This document shows positions 26,311-34,947 of a DNA stretch of 64,000 nt, one piece after another. Location of the stretch: NCBI GenBank assembly GCA_028278525.1, contig JANQEE010000006.1, positions 186,001 to 250,000 on the forward strand. The letters run 5' to 3'. The DNA comes from Minwuiaceae bacterium. GTDB taxonomy: Bacteria > Pseudomonadota > Alphaproteobacteria > Minwuiales > Minwuiaceae. A model generated the notes under the pieces. The model made no database searches. It was not told the DNA's origin and saw only the letters and a program-made list of their open reading frames with translations. How positions within the stretch are numbered: position 1 is the first letter of the stretch; every line of letters starts with the position of its first letter. The translations under genes were made by a program, and so were the position numbers.

Positions 26311-27015
26311 TCAATTCCCCAGATAGGCCTCGATCACCGCCGGGTCGTTCTTGATCTCGTCCACCGTGCCCTCGGCGATCTTCTGGCCCTGGTTGAGGAC
26401 GGCGATCGTCGTCGACAGCCGGTAGATCGATGTCAGGTCGTGGCTGACCAGCAGGAACGTCTTGCCCTGGCCGAGCAGGCGTTCGATCTGCTCGATGAAC
26501 AGGCGGCAGAGCGCCGGATTGACCCCGGCGAACGGCTCGTCCAGCAGGATCAGCTTCGGGTCGAACATCATCACCCGCGCCAGTTCCAGCAGCTTCTGCT
26601 GACCGCCGGACAGCTCTTCCGCGTGGTTGTGGCGAAGCGCGGCCAGGTTGACCTTGGCCAGCGTCGCCTCCGCCCGGTCGGTCAACGCGGCGTCGGTTTC
26701 GTGCCGGTCCAGCACCGGCACCAGCAGGTTCTCGATCAGGGTCATGCGGTGGAAGACGCGCGGCACCTGGAAGGTTCGGCCGACGCCCTCATGCGCGATC
26801 TCGTGCGGCGTCTTCCCGGTCACGTCGCGGCCGTCGATCCGGACATGGCCTTCGTCCAGGCGGTAGATGCCGTTGATCAGGTTCATCGCCGTGGTCTTGC
26901 CGGCGCCGTTGATCCCGATCAGGCCCATGATGGTCCGTTCCGGCACCTCGAACGACACGTGGTCGACCGCGACCAGACCGCCGAACCGTTTCACCAGGCC
27001 TTCTACTTGCAGCAT
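26311..27015 (-). CDS. LivG-type ABC ATPase (second importer)
   Basis: A 234-residue ATPase with Walker A G-I-N-G-A-G-K-T-T, signature L-S-G-G-Q-Q-K-L-L-E-L-A-R and Walker B L-I-L-L-D-E-P-F-A-G-V-N-P. The LivG-specific helical insert G-R-T-F-Q-V-P-R-V-F is present. It is 10 bp downstream of the LivH gene. It powers the second Liv importer with LivF. Confidence 0.92.
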   Translation of the reverse strand: MLQVEGLVKRFGGLVAVDHVSFEVPERTIMGLIGINGAGKTTAMNLINGIYRLDEGHVRIDGRDVTGKTPHEIAHEGVGRTFQVPRVFHRMTLIENLLVPVLDRHETDAALTDRAEATLAKVNLAALRHNHAEELSGGQQKLLELARVMMFDPKLILLDEPFAGVNPALCRLFIEQIERLLGQGKTFLLVSHDLTSIYRLSTTIAVLNQGQKIAEGTVDEIKNDPAVIEAYLGN

Positions 27016-27025
27016 GGTCGCACCG

Positions 27026-27910
27026 CTACCGGGCCTGGACGCGGCCGAACAGGCCGGTGGGTCTTAGGAAAATCACCAGGATCAGGATGCTGAAACCGAC
27101 GATCGGCGCCATCGCCTGCGGCAGGAACACGGTCGCCATCTGCTCGGTGATGCCGAACAGCACCCCGGCGACGATGGCGCCGACCGGGTGGCCCAGGCCG
27201 CCCAGCACGATCACGATAAAGCCGATCAGCGTGAAGTCCGGTCCGACGAAAGGGCTGATGGTCGGGAACACGAGGGCGATCAGCACGCCGGTCGCGCCGG
27301 CCAGCGCGGCTGCAAGCCCGAAGGCGATGGCCGACAGCCGGTGAATGTTGACGCCGACGATCTGGATCGCGTCGCGGTTCATGATCGCCGCGCGCAGCGC
27401 CTTGCCGTAATACGTGAAGTAGAGGTACCAGGTCAGTGCCAGCACGATCACGATATTGACCGCCAGCGCCACCAGCCGCGCGGTCGGCACATAGACCATG
27501 CCGATCTGGATCGAGATCGGATCGAAGCTGTAGTCCAGCGCCCTTGTGTCTGCCTCGAACAGCATCAGCATGCCGGCGGCAAGCATCAGCGCCACCCCGT
27601 ACATCATCAGGAACGAAGAGGTCTCCGGGTCGTCCGATTTGGCGAGCCTGGGCACCAGCAGGTAATACAGCAGATAGCCGGCGCCGAAGAACGCAAGCGC
27701 CGATATCGGCACAGACAGCAGCGGGTCGACGCCGAGGCCGGTGAACAGGAAATAGGCGAAGAACGAGCCGACGATGATGAACTCGCCGTGGGCGAAATTC
27801 ACCACCCGCAGCACGCCGTACAGCACGTTCAGGCTGCAGCCGATCAGGCTGTACAGCATGCCGACGATGACGCCGTTGATCAGCCCGCTCAGGATCAGGA
27901 AATCGTACAT
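27026..27910 (-). CDS. LivH-type ABC permease (second importer)
   Basis: A 294-residue inner-membrane permease with about eight hydrophobic segments and the LivH landmarks G-V-L-R-V-V-N-F-A-H-G-E and A-L-R-A-A-I-M-N-R-D. The region between segments carries F-D-P-I-S-I-Q-I, often seen in LivH members of alphaproteobacteria. ATG 27910 is preceded by GGAAAG. It is 12 bp from the LivM gene. Confidence 0.92.
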   Translation of the reverse strand: MYDFLILSGLINGVIVGMLYSLIGCSLNVLYGVLRVVNFAHGEFIIVGSFFAYFLFTGLGVDPLLSVPISALAFFGAGYLLYYLLVPRLAKSDDPETSSFLMMYGVALMLAAGMLMLFEADTRALDYSFDPISIQIGMVYVPTARLVALAVNIVIVLALTWYLYFTYYGKALRAAIMNRDAIQIVGVNIHRLSAIAFGLAAALAGATGVLIALVFPTISPFVGPDFTLIGFIVIVLGGLGHPVGAIVAGVLFGITEQMATVFLPQAMAPIVGFSILILVIFLRPTGLFGRVQAR

Positions 27911-27922
27911 CTTTCCGCAGCC

Positions 27923-28885
27923 CTAAAGGATGTAGCGTCGAAGTTCGGGATACCGGCGCATCAGCGACCCGACGATGCCGCGCGGCATGAACTGGATCAG
28001 CAACACGATGGCAAGCCCCAACAGGAACAGGTTCAGCAGCGGAAACTGCTGCCAGATCAGGTCGTCGACCCAGACCATGATCACCGCGCCGACCACCGGC
28101 CCGGTGATGGTGCCGAGCCCACCGGCCATGGCGTAGATGATGGTCTTCGCCGTGATCAGCACGTCGAACGCAGTTTCGGTGTCGACCACGTTGGTGTACC
28201 ACGCCTCCAGCCCGCCGCAGAGCGAGGGGAACAGGGCCGCCAGCATCCAGGCGTAGAGCCGGGCGCGCGGCACGTTGACGCCCATGGCGTCGGCCGCTTC
28301 CGCATCGTCGCGGATTGCCTTCAGTGCCATGCCAAGGCGGGAGCGGGCGAGCCAGGTCACCGTGACCAGGGCGGCGGTCGTGACCAGCAGCATGGCGTAG
28401 AAGCTCTGGATCGGCTGGGCTTCTGAGCCGAGCGCGATGCCGAAGCTGCCGCCGGTGATCTCCTCCGGCATGTTGGTGATCACCAGCCGACAGATAATGG
28501 AAAGCGCCAAGCTGACGATGGCGAAGTAGATCCCGCTCAGCTTCAGGGTCTTGGCGAACAGCAGGCTCAACGCCACGCCGGCGATGCCCGCCACAGGAAG
28601 GGCCAGATAGACCGGCCAGCCGACCTTCTTGGTCAGGATCGCGGTGGCGAAGGCGCCGACCCCGTAGAACGCGACATAGCCGAACGGCATATAGCCGGTG
28701 AAGCCGGAGATGATGTTGAACGCCGACGCCATGGTGATCCACAGCATCAGGTAAAAGAAGAACGAGATGTTGCCGTCCAGCGCCGGCACCAGCGCGAACC
28801 AGATCAGCAACACGGCCAGCAGACCGTACCAGAGCAGGTCGCGCAGATTTGCAATCCGCTGATCGGCCGCCGCCGCTACCGCCAT
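27923..28885 (-). CDS. LivM-type ABC permease (second importer)
   Basis: A 320-residue permease with about ten hydrophobic segments, including S-G-F-T-G-Y-M-P-F-G-Y-V-A-F-Y-G, a typical LivM region, and the coupling region A-L-K-A-I-R-D-D-A-E-A-A-D-A-M-G. In this importer LivM is a separate subunit, in contrast to the LivM-LivG fusion at 11756. ATG 28885 with AGGGGG upstream is preferred over GTG 28894. It is the first gene of the minus-strand operon, divergent from its binding protein across 154 bp. Confidence 0.92.
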   Translation of the reverse strand: MAVAAAADQRIANLRDLLWYGLLAVLLIWFALVPALDGNISFFFYLMLWITMASAFNIISGFTGYMPFGYVAFYGVGAFATAILTKKVGWPVYLALPVAGIAGVALSLLFAKTLKLSGIYFAIVSLALSIICRLVITNMPEEITGGSFGIALGSEAQPIQSFYAMLLVTTAALVTVTWLARSRLGMALKAIRDDAEAADAMGVNVPRARLYAWMLAALFPSLCGGLEAWYTNVVDTETAFDVLITAKTIIYAMAGGLGTITGPVVGAVIMVWVDDLIWQQFPLLNLFLLGLAIVLLIQFMPRGIVGSLMRRYPELRRYIL

Positions 28886-29039
28886 GCCCCACACCCCCTG
28901 TTGATTCTTAACGACCGTACCCCGGTTTGCCCCGCGGCGACGGGCGGGTCTAGTATTCGCGTTATGACAACATCGTCTAGCGGTTTGCCGTGTTTTTTTG
29001 CGGCCCGCGCATGACGTGTATCAACAGGGGATAATTCAA

Positions 29040-30269
29040 ATGGCAAAAATAACACTACGCAGTTTAACCATGGCGTTCGTCGCGGCCGGGGCGGGCGCGA
29101 TGCTGCTGGGCGAGGTCGCCCGGGCCGCCGAACCGATCCGCCTTGGCATGACCGTATCGTCGACCGGCCGCTTCGCGCTGGCCGCGCAATCGGGCGAGCG
29201 CGGGGTGCAGATCTGGCTCGACGACGTGAAGCGCCGCGGCGGCATCGACGTCGGCGGCACCAAGCGTATGGTCGAACTGGTCAAGCTCGACGACCGCTCC
29301 GACAAGCAGATGGTCGCCCGCGTCTACGAGACCCTGATCAAGGAAAACGACGTCGACTTGCTGATGGGGCCGTTCGGCTCGACGCTGACCAGCGCCGCCG
29401 CGCACGTCACCGAAAAGAACGGCAAGTTCCTGGTGATCTGGTCCGCTTCGTCGGATGCGATTTATGCCCAGGGCTACAAGAACATCGTCTCGGCGACGCA
29501 GCAGGCGGCGTCGCTGCTCGGCCATCCCAGCATCAAGGCGATGAACATGGTCGGCGTTAAGAAGGTCGCGTTCATCTATCTGGACGAGCCGTTCCCGGCC
29601 GGCATCGCCAAAGGCGCCGCGGACCTCGCCAAGGAACTCGGCATGGAAGTGACCATGATGGAGAAGTTCGCCAAGGGCACCAAGGACTTCGGTCTGATGA
29701 TCCAGAAGGCCAGGGCGTCCGGGGCGGAAGCGTTCTATCCCGCCGGCTACGAAGGCGATCAGATGGCGATCGCCCGGCAGTTGCGCGAGATGAACATGGA
29801 TTTCCCGATGGTCTACATGGTCTACGCCAGCCAGCCGCAGTTCCTGGAGATCGGCCAGGACGCCGATTACCTGTTCAGCCAGACCCTGCTGCACGAAAAG
29901 ATCAACTGGCCGGTCTCCACGGGCCTCACCCGCGCCCAGATGGTCGAGCGCTATGCGGAACTGTTCCCGGATGCGGCCTATCCAGCCGATTTTCAGACCG
30001 CGCTCGCCTACGGTGCCGGCGCCGTGCTGGAGGAGATCCTGAAAAAGGCCGGGTCGCTTGAGGCGGCCAAGCTGAAGCAGGCGGCGATGGACTTGAGCGA
30101 GAAGATCACCGTCATGACCGGGCCGTACAAGATCGACGAGACCGGCAAGCAGACCAACATGGAATTCGTGGTCATGCAAAACCAGCAGGACGGGCCGGAA
30201 GTGGTCTATCCGACGGCGATCAAGACCGCCGAACCGATCTTCCCGGTACCGACATACAAGGACCGTTAG
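29040..30269 (+). CDS. Liv-type periplasmic substrate-binding protein (second importer)
   Basis: A 409-residue Peripla_BP_6 protein. The signal peptide (hydrophobic M-A-F-V-A-A-G-A-G-A-M-L-L-G, cleavage near A-R-A) leads into E-P-I-R-L-G-M-T-V-S-S-T-G-R-F. Other features are D-D-R-S-D near residue 86 and a periplasmic-binding hinge. It is divergent from its permease/ATPase operon, an arrangement that allows higher expression. ATG 29040 has AGGGG upstream, and an intrinsic terminator follows the stop. Ligand unknown. Confidence 0.92.
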   Translation: MAKITLRSLTMAFVAAGAGAMLLGEVARAAEPIRLGMTVSSTGRFALAAQSGERGVQIWLDDVKRRGGIDVGGTKRMVELVKLDDRSDKQMVARVYETLIKENDVDLLMGPFGSTLTSAAAHVTEKNGKFLVIWSASSDAIYAQGYKNIVSATQQAASLLGHPSIKAMNMVGVKKVAFIYLDEPFPAGIAKGAADLAKELGMEVTMMEKFAKGTKDFGLMIQKARASGAEAFYPAGYEGDQMAIARQLREMNMDFPMVYMVYASQPQFLEIGQDADYLFSQTLLHEKINWPVSTGLTRAQMVERYAELFPDAAYPADFQTALAYGAGAVLEEILKKAGSLEAAKLKQAAMDLSEKITVMTGPYKIDETGKQTNMEFVVMQNQQDGPEVVYPTAIKTAEPIFPVPTYKDR

Positions 30270-30294
30270 TCGGGCCCGGAACCTGTTCGTATCA

Positions 30295-30326
30295 GGGCCG
30301 CTCCGGAGACGGAGCGGCCCTTTTTT
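30295..30326 (+). terminator. Rho-independent terminator after the binding-protein gene
   Basis: GGGCCGCTCC and GGAGCGGCCC form a perfect 10-bp stem with a 6-nt loop (GGAGAC), followed by six T. It lies 25 bp after the binding-protein stop. Confidence 0.93.
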
Positions 30327-30389
30327 CGTCCCGGAAGTCCTGGTAATCGGGTTATTGGCTTCGTGCGGCGCGGGCCCCATATCATCTGG

Positions 30390-30800
30390 ATGGCGAGATT
30401 CTTACCCGTTCTTGTTCTCGGTGTCGCGACCAGCTTTACCGCACAGGCGCAGGACTCGAACCAGCGGTTTACCGACCAGCTTCGGGGCCAGCAGGAGGAG
30501 TTGCGCCAGGGAAGGGTGCGGGAGGCGCTGCCGAACGTAACCGGACCGGACAACAGCCTGATCAACAGCTTGCGCGAAGGCAGGACCGAACAGCCCGACC
30601 GGCCGGGTCGGGAAGGGCCGCCGGCCGCGTTGGAGCCGGCCTACCGCAATTACCTGCAGCGCGACCCGGAAGCCCGCGCCAAGAACCCGGACCGCCAGAG
30701 GGACTTCGGTCGGGAAGGCCACCGCTTCCTGATCGACCGCCACCAGGGCCGGGTCGACCGCCTGCGCCGCGCCGAGCAGGAGCGCGCGCTGCGTCGCTGA
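30390..30800 (+). CDS. Small exported charged protein of unknown function
   Basis: A 136-residue protein with a short signal peptide (F-L-P-V-L-V-L-G-V-A-T-S-F-T, cleavage after A-Q-A). The mature part is very rich in Arg, Gln, Glu and Pro with few hydrophobic residues, so it is probably extended or disordered in the periplasm. No family was recognised. ATG 30390 starts the signal peptide cleanly but has no obvious ribosome-binding site; GTG 30363 is an alternative. The gene is convergent with the ogt gene. Confidence 0.6.
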   Translation: MARFLPVLVLGVATSFTAQAQDSNQRFTDQLRGQQEELRQGRVREALPNVTGPDNSLINSLREGRTEQPDRPGREGPPAALEPAYRNYLQRDPEARAKNPDRQRDFGREGHRFLIDRHQGRVDRLRRAEQERALRR

Positions 30801-30821
30801 GGCCTGTTTCTTCCCCTACTG

Positions 30822-31340
30822 CTAGCCTGCTTCCGCGAACGGCAAGTCCTGCTGCCGCGCATCGTCCGGGGCCAGCACGCCTTCCAGCGTCAGCAGCGCC
30901 GCCTTCACCTCGATCCCGCCGCCGAACCCGGTCAGCTTGCCGGTGCTGCCGATCACCCGATGGCACGGGATGATGACCGGTATCGGGTTGTTGCCGTTGG
31001 CGGCGCCGACCGCCCGAGACGCCGTGGGCCGGCCGATCTTTTCGGCCAACTGGCCGTAGGAAATAGTTTGGCCGTAAGGGATCGTCAGCAGCGCCCGCCA
31101 GACTGAAAGCTGAAACGGCGTTCCCTTTGGCTCGAGCGGCAGGTCGAAGTCGGCCAACTCGCCGGCGAAGTAGGCCGCAAGCTGTCGTTTCGTCTCGCCG
31201 AACGGCGCCGCGTATTCACGCCAGCCCGGCTGCACCTGCTTTCGTTTGTGCCCGGTCGGGAAACTGATCAGCGTCAGGTTCTCGCCGTTGCCGGCCAGCA
31301 GCAAGCGCCCGACCGGGCTATCCATGTGGCTGTAATACAT
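30822..31340 (-). CDS. ogt: Methylated-DNA-[protein]-cysteine S-methyltransferase
   Basis: A 172-residue O6-alkylguanine-DNA alkyltransferase that moves the alkyl group to its own cysteine. The active-site motif I-P-C-H-R-V has Cys126, preceded by the asparagine-hinge region S-R-A-V-G-A-A-N-G-N-N-P. The helix-turn-helix G-Q-T-I-S-Y-G-Q-L-A provides DNA binding. The start at ATG 31340 (AGGAAGA upstream) overlaps the end of the Ada/AlkA hybrid gene by 23 bp, so the two are co-expressed repair functions. ATG 31325 is an alternative. Confidence 0.9.
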   Translation of the reverse strand: MYYSHMDSPVGRLLLAGNGENLTLISFPTGHKRKQVQPGWREYAAPFGETKRQLAAYFAGELADFDLPLEPKGTPFQLSVWRALLTIPYGQTISYGQLAEKIGRPTASRAVGAANGNNPIPVIIPCHRVIGSTGKLTGFGGGIEVKAALLTLEGVLAPDDARQQDLPFAEAG

Positions 31341-32850
31341 GTCCCATATCTTCCTGTTTGCGCCGGCGCGGCGAATCCTGGCGGGACCGTTCGTGCGCCG
31401 CCGTCTCGCTTCGCCAAAGGTGGATCGCGGCGTAGGCCCGCCACGGTCGCCAGACCTCCGCATGGTCGGCCAGCATCTTCGGCGTGGTCGCCATGCCGTG
31501 CCGCGCCGCGGCCTTCAGCAGGCCGAGATCGCTGGCTGGAAACGCGTCCGGCTCGTTCAGCGCCCGCATCGCCACATACTGCGCGGTCCAGACGCCGATG
31601 CCTTTCACCGCGGTCAGTTGCCGCTCCAGTTCCGCCGCGCCGCCGGCCGGGTCGAACGTGACGCGTTTTTCGCACACTGCCTGGGCCAGCGCCCGGGTCG
31701 CATCGGCGCGCGTTCTCGGCAGGCCGATCTCGGCCGGATCCCCCGCCGCCACCGCTTCCGGCGTCGGGAACGCCGTGCCGAGGCCGCCGTCGGCATCGGG
31801 CAACCGCGCGCCGAACCGTGCCGCCAGGCGTCCGGCCAATGTCGAGGCGCCTTTGACGGTTACCTGCTGACCCAGAATGGCGCGCACCGCCAGTTCGAAA
31901 CCGTCCCATGCGCCCGGCAGACGCAGGCCGGGATACGCGGCAACGATGGTCGCCATCTTGGGGTCGTGGTTCAGCCGTGCCGCAATGTCGTCCGGGTCGG
32001 CGGCGACGTCGAACATGCGCCGCACCCGCTCGACAATGCGGAAAAGGCCATTGGGGTCGGGAAACGCGACGCGAAGCTCCAGGTGTGGCGAACCCGCCGC
32101 CGGCCTGACGTCGATCCATCCGTGTTTGCCGTCCAGCGCGACCGTTCGCCGATAGCGCCCCGGCTCGGCGCTCTCGACATCCGGTGTCGCACGGAGCGCC
32201 AGGTATCCGATCAATGAGTCCCAGTCGAACGGCCGCCGATACGGCAGCTTCAACAGAAAATCGCCGGGCGACATCGATTGGCGCCGGTGCCGCGCCGCGT
32301 GACGCAACGCGCTCGGCGTGCGTTGATAGGTGTCCTGAAAGACCGTGTTGAAGCGGCGGATGCTGCCGAAGCCCGAGGACAGTGCCACCTGCGCCAACGG
32401 CAGGTCGGTCTCATCGATCAGCTTCTTGGCGAACAGCAGGCGCCGCGTGTGGGCGACCGCCTGCGGCGATGCACCGAGATGTTGATTGAACAGGCGGCCG
32501 AGGTGGCGGGCGCCCATGCCGAGCCGCTCCGCCAGGTCGGCAACGCTGCCGTCGTCCAGCGCGCCGTCGGCGATCAGCCGTAATGCTCTTGAGACCGTCG
32601 CGGCCGTGCCGATCCAGGCCGGCGTGCCCGGTGCTGCCTCCGGCCGGCAGCGCAGGCAGGGCCGGAAGCCGGCTTCGGCCGCGGCGGCCGCCGTCGGGAA
32701 GTAGCGGACGTTCTCCGCTTTTGCCGGGCGAACCGGACAGATCGGCCGGCAGTAGATACCGGTGGTCCGGACACCGATGAAGAACCGTCCGTCGAACCGT
32801 GCATCCCGGGTCAGCCGCGCCCGCTCGCAGATGTCGTGGTCAAGTTGCAC
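31318..32850 (-). CDS. Ada-type methyl-sensor/AraC regulator fused to AlkA glycosylase
   Basis: About 510 residues. The N-terminus is the Ada zinc/methylphosphotriester domain with Cys34, Cys38, Cys65 and Cys68; Cys34 corresponds to Ada Cys38, the methyl acceptor. Residues about 85-180 are an AraC-type double HTH ending Y-Q-R-T-P-S-A-L-R. The rest is AlkA: an N-terminal beta domain, then HhH-GPD with I-L-G-Q-Q-V-T-V, hairpin V-K-G-I-G-V-W-T-A and catalytic Asp in F-P-A-S-D-L-G-L. The Ada methyltransferase C-domain is replaced by the glycosylase, and a separate Ogt overlaps downstream. Start GTG 32850 is chosen because it avoids overlapping the LysR gene. Confidence 0.88.
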   Translation of the reverse strand: MQLDHDICERARLTRDARFDGRFFIGVRTTGIYCRPICPVRPAKAENVRYFPTAAAAAEAGFRPCLRCRPEAAPGTPAWIGTAATVSRALRLIADGALDDGSVADLAERLGMGARHLGRLFNQHLGASPQAVAHTRRLLFAKKLIDETDLPLAQVALSSGFGSIRRFNTVFQDTYQRTPSALRHAARHRRQSMSPGDFLLKLPYRRPFDWDSLIGYLALRATPDVESAEPGRYRRTVALDGKHGWIDVRPAAGSPHLELRVAFPDPNGLFRIVERVRRMFDVAADPDDIAARLNHDPKMATIVAAYPGLRLPGAWDGFELAVRAILGQQVTVKGASTLAGRLAARFGARLPDADGGLGTAFPTPEAVAAGDPAEIGLPRTRADATRALAQAVCEKRVTFDPAGGAAELERQLTAVKGIGVWTAQYVAMRALNEPDAFPASDLGLLKAAARHGMATTPKMLADHAEVWRPWRAYAAIHLWRSETAAHERSRQDSPRRRKQEDMGHVLQPHG

Positions 32851-32932
32851 CGTGACGCCGATCCCTGATCCTTGAGTGGCGCCCAGAATACCCCGGTTTG
32901 CGCACCGGCACTGGCCGTTTTCGGACCATGTC

Positions 32933-33820
32933 CTAGCCGGCAATGGCGGCGTGGTGTTCGCCCAGGGTTTCCGCCACGAAATCGCAGACCGCCTTGACGC
33001 GAGGGGTGCGGCGGACGCGTTCGCCGACCAGCAGGGAAAGCTCCAGGCGGCCCAGTTCGTCCGGCCCGAATAGCCGTATCAGGCCGGGCTCGGCGTCGCC
33101 GTTCAGGGCCGGCAGCATCGCGATGCCGTGCCCGGCCTTCGTCGCGGTCATCCGCGCGTCTGCGCTGTTCGACCTGAATACGGTGCGCGCGCCGCGCCCG
33201 CCGGACTTCAGCCAACGGGCCGGGGCGACATGGCCGGCGGAATCGTCGAAGTCGATTAGTAGATGACCTAAGAAATCGTCGACTGCGGCGGGCCGGCCAT
33301 GTTTTTCGACGTAGGCATGACTCGCGTAGACGCCGAAACCGACGGCGGTACGTCTTTCGACCGCGAAGTCGCCGCGTAAAGGCAGATCGAACAGCAGCGC
33401 GATGTCCGTTTCCCGCCGCGACAGCATCGCCGCCGGGCTGCCGGTGATCAATTCCGTGCGCAGGGCCGGGTGTTCGGCGCAAAAGCCGGCCAGCGCCTTG
33501 GTCATCAGGCCGGTCGCCAGGAATTCCGGCCCGGTAAGCCGCACTTCGCCGGAAAGCGGCCCGGCCGATCCGGTCACCGCCTCTTGCAGGGCCGCCATGT
33601 CGGCCTCAATCTGCCGGGCTTTTTCCAGCAGGGTCTCACCGGCGGGCGACGGGCGGTAGCCGGTGCGGCGATGGTCGAACAGGCGGGCGCCGAGCGCGGA
33701 TTCAAGCGAATCCACGTGCCGCCAGACGGTCGCCTGCGACACGCCCATCTGGCGCGCCGCTGCCGACAGGCTGCCACCGCTCGCCACCGCCAGGAAATAG
33801 CGCAGGTCGTCCCAGTTCAC
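32933..33820 (-). CDS. LysR-family transcriptional regulator
   Basis: A 295-residue LTTR. The N-terminal winged HTH has D-D-L-R-Y-F-L-A-V-A-S-G-G-S-L-S-A-A-A and Q-A-T-V-W-R-H-V-D-S-L-E near residues 4-42; a periplasmic-binding-like effector domain follows. The start is GTG 33820 at N-W-D-D-L. It is divergent from the cupin gene, the standard arrangement of an LTTR and its target, with an inverted repeat between them. Effector unknown. Confidence 0.88.
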   Translation of the reverse strand: MNWDDLRYFLAVASGGSLSAAARQMGVSQATVWRHVDSLESALGARLFDHRRTGYRPSPAGETLLEKARQIEADMAALQEAVTGSAGPLSGEVRLTGPEFLATGLMTKALAGFCAEHPALRTELITGSPAAMLSRRETDIALLFDLPLRGDFAVERRTAVGFGVYASHAYVEKHGRPAAVDDFLGHLLIDFDDSAGHVAPARWLKSGGRGARTVFRSNSADARMTATKAGHGIAMLPALNGDAEPGLIRLFGPDELGRLELSLLVGERVRRTPRVKAVCDFVAETLGEHHAAIAG

Positions 33821-33868
33821 GATTGCTCTATTTTCGAAATTAGACTGCCCGATTTTATCATATTGATT

Positions 33869-33894
33869 CCGAAATATGGGTAATTAGATTTCGG
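33869..33894. promoter_or_regulatory. Inverted repeat in LysR-cupin intergenic region
   Basis: CCGAAAT-N12-ATTTCGG gives perfect 7-bp arms over 26 bp in AT-rich DNA between the divergent LysR (33820) and cupin (33923) genes. A related TTTCGAAAT lies at 33832-33840. Position and symmetry fit LTTR operators, but the T-N11-A core is not exact. Confidence 0.4.
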
Positions 33895-33922
33895 CAAACC
33901 CAGACGATGAAAGGACATCGCG

Positions 33923-34237
33923 ATGAGCCGCGACCATTTCCCCGACCGCATCCGGTCCCTGCCGGCGTTCGACGGCCCGTTCGACGCTTTCAAGCTGGCC
34001 GCGCCGGGCTGCGACGTGCTGTTCGCCTCCTATCCCGCTGGCACCAGGATCGAGCCGCATACACATCCGACCGAGAATTACGGCATCATCACGGAAGGCG
34101 CGCTGTTCCTCACCACCGACGGCGTCGAAAAACGCTACGGTCCCGGCGACTGGTACCATCTGGCGCCGGATCAGGAACACGCCGCCCGTTTCGAGGCCGA
34201 TACGTCGGAGATCGAGTTCTGGTTCAGTCCGGCGTAG
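33923..34237 (+). CDS. Small cupin-domain protein
   Basis: A 104-residue single cupin barrel. Cupin motif 1 is visible as G-T-R-I-E-P-H-T-H-P-T-E-N-Y-G (metal ligands His, His, Glu near 46-52), and motif 2 as P-G-D-W-Y-H-L-A-P-D-Q-E-H. The function could be sensing, isomerisation or dioxygenation of a small molecule. ATG 33923 is preceded by AAAGGA. It is probably the target of the divergent LysR regulator. Its 3' end overlaps the convergent GST gene by 14 bp. Confidence 0.85.
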   Translation: MSRDHFPDRIRSLPAFDGPFDAFKLAAPGCDVLFASYPAGTRIEPHTHPTENYGIITEGALFLTTDGVEKRYGPGDWYHLAPDQEHAARFEADTSEIEFWFSPA

Positions 34238-34838
34238 GGGCGGGTTGACGTGGCATCGGCACCGCGTTCGGCAGGCTTTCGATCTGGTCGATCCAGGCTC
34301 GGACATTGGGGTAGGGCGTCAGGTCGACGCTGCCTTCCGGTACGACCGCGAGGTACGGGTAGCAGGCGATATCGGCAATCGTCGGGTGATCCGCCGCCAG
34401 CCAATCCCGATCCCGCAAATGCGCATCCATGACCGTCAGCAAACGATGCGATGCCTTCTGCGCGGCGGCGAGGTCGAATTTGCGGCCGAACACCACCGCA
34501 CGGCGGGCCGGGTTTGGGCCGTTCTGGATCTCGTTGCCGGCGACCGATAGCCATTGCATAACCCGCGCCATTGCTTCCGGCTGCAGCGGCAGCCAGCTTT
34601 CGTCGCCGTAGCGTCGCGCCAGATAGACCAGGATCGATTGTGAATCGCGCAGCGTGATGGCGCCGTCGACCAGTACGGGTATTTCGCCGAACGGGTTGAT
34701 CTTCCGAAACGCCGGCGTTCGGTGCTCGCCGCCGTGGAAATCGACGGGGACAAGCTCGTGGTCGAGTCCCAGCAAAGACAGCAATAGTCTGACTTTGTGG
34801 CAACTGCCCGACGGTTCGGTGTCGTAGAGACGGATCAT
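34224..34838 (-). CDS. Glutathione S-transferase
   Basis: A 204-residue GST with the thioredoxin-like N-domain I-R-L-Y-D-T-E-P-S-G-S-C-H-K-V-R. A Ser/Cys pair stands at residues 12-13, where beta/zeta-type enzymes have the catalytic residue. I-N-P-F-G-E-I-P-V-L carries the cis-proline, and D-S-Q-S-I-L-V-Y-L contacts glutathione. The helical C-domain ends with W-L-A-A-D-H-P-T-I-A-D-I-A-C-Y-P. A role in conjugation or in glutathione-dependent metabolism is likely; the substrate is unknown. Confidence 0.88.
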   Translation of the reverse strand: MIRLYDTEPSGSCHKVRLLLSLLGLDHELVPVDFHGGEHRTPAFRKINPFGEIPVLVDGAITLRDSQSILVYLARRYGDESWLPLQPEAMARVMQWLSVAGNEIQNGPNPARRAVVFGRKFDLAAAQKASHRLLTVMDAHLRDRDWLAADHPTIADIACYPYLAVVPEGSVDLTPYPNVRAWIDQIESLPNAVPMPRQPAPTPD

Positions 34839-34947
34839 GGCCTGCTCTCCCGTTGGCTTTCCGATTATGTCGAAAGCCTCGGGGCGGGCGCCGGGCAGCG
34901 CAAACGAGCTTATGGAAACCGCTGTTGCGCTCCACGCAATGGCGCGC

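Noticed and set aside
27188-28426. A 412-codon plus-strand frame opposite livH and livM
   Set aside because: Composition (His, Asp, Gln) is typical of antisense translation of membrane-protein genes.
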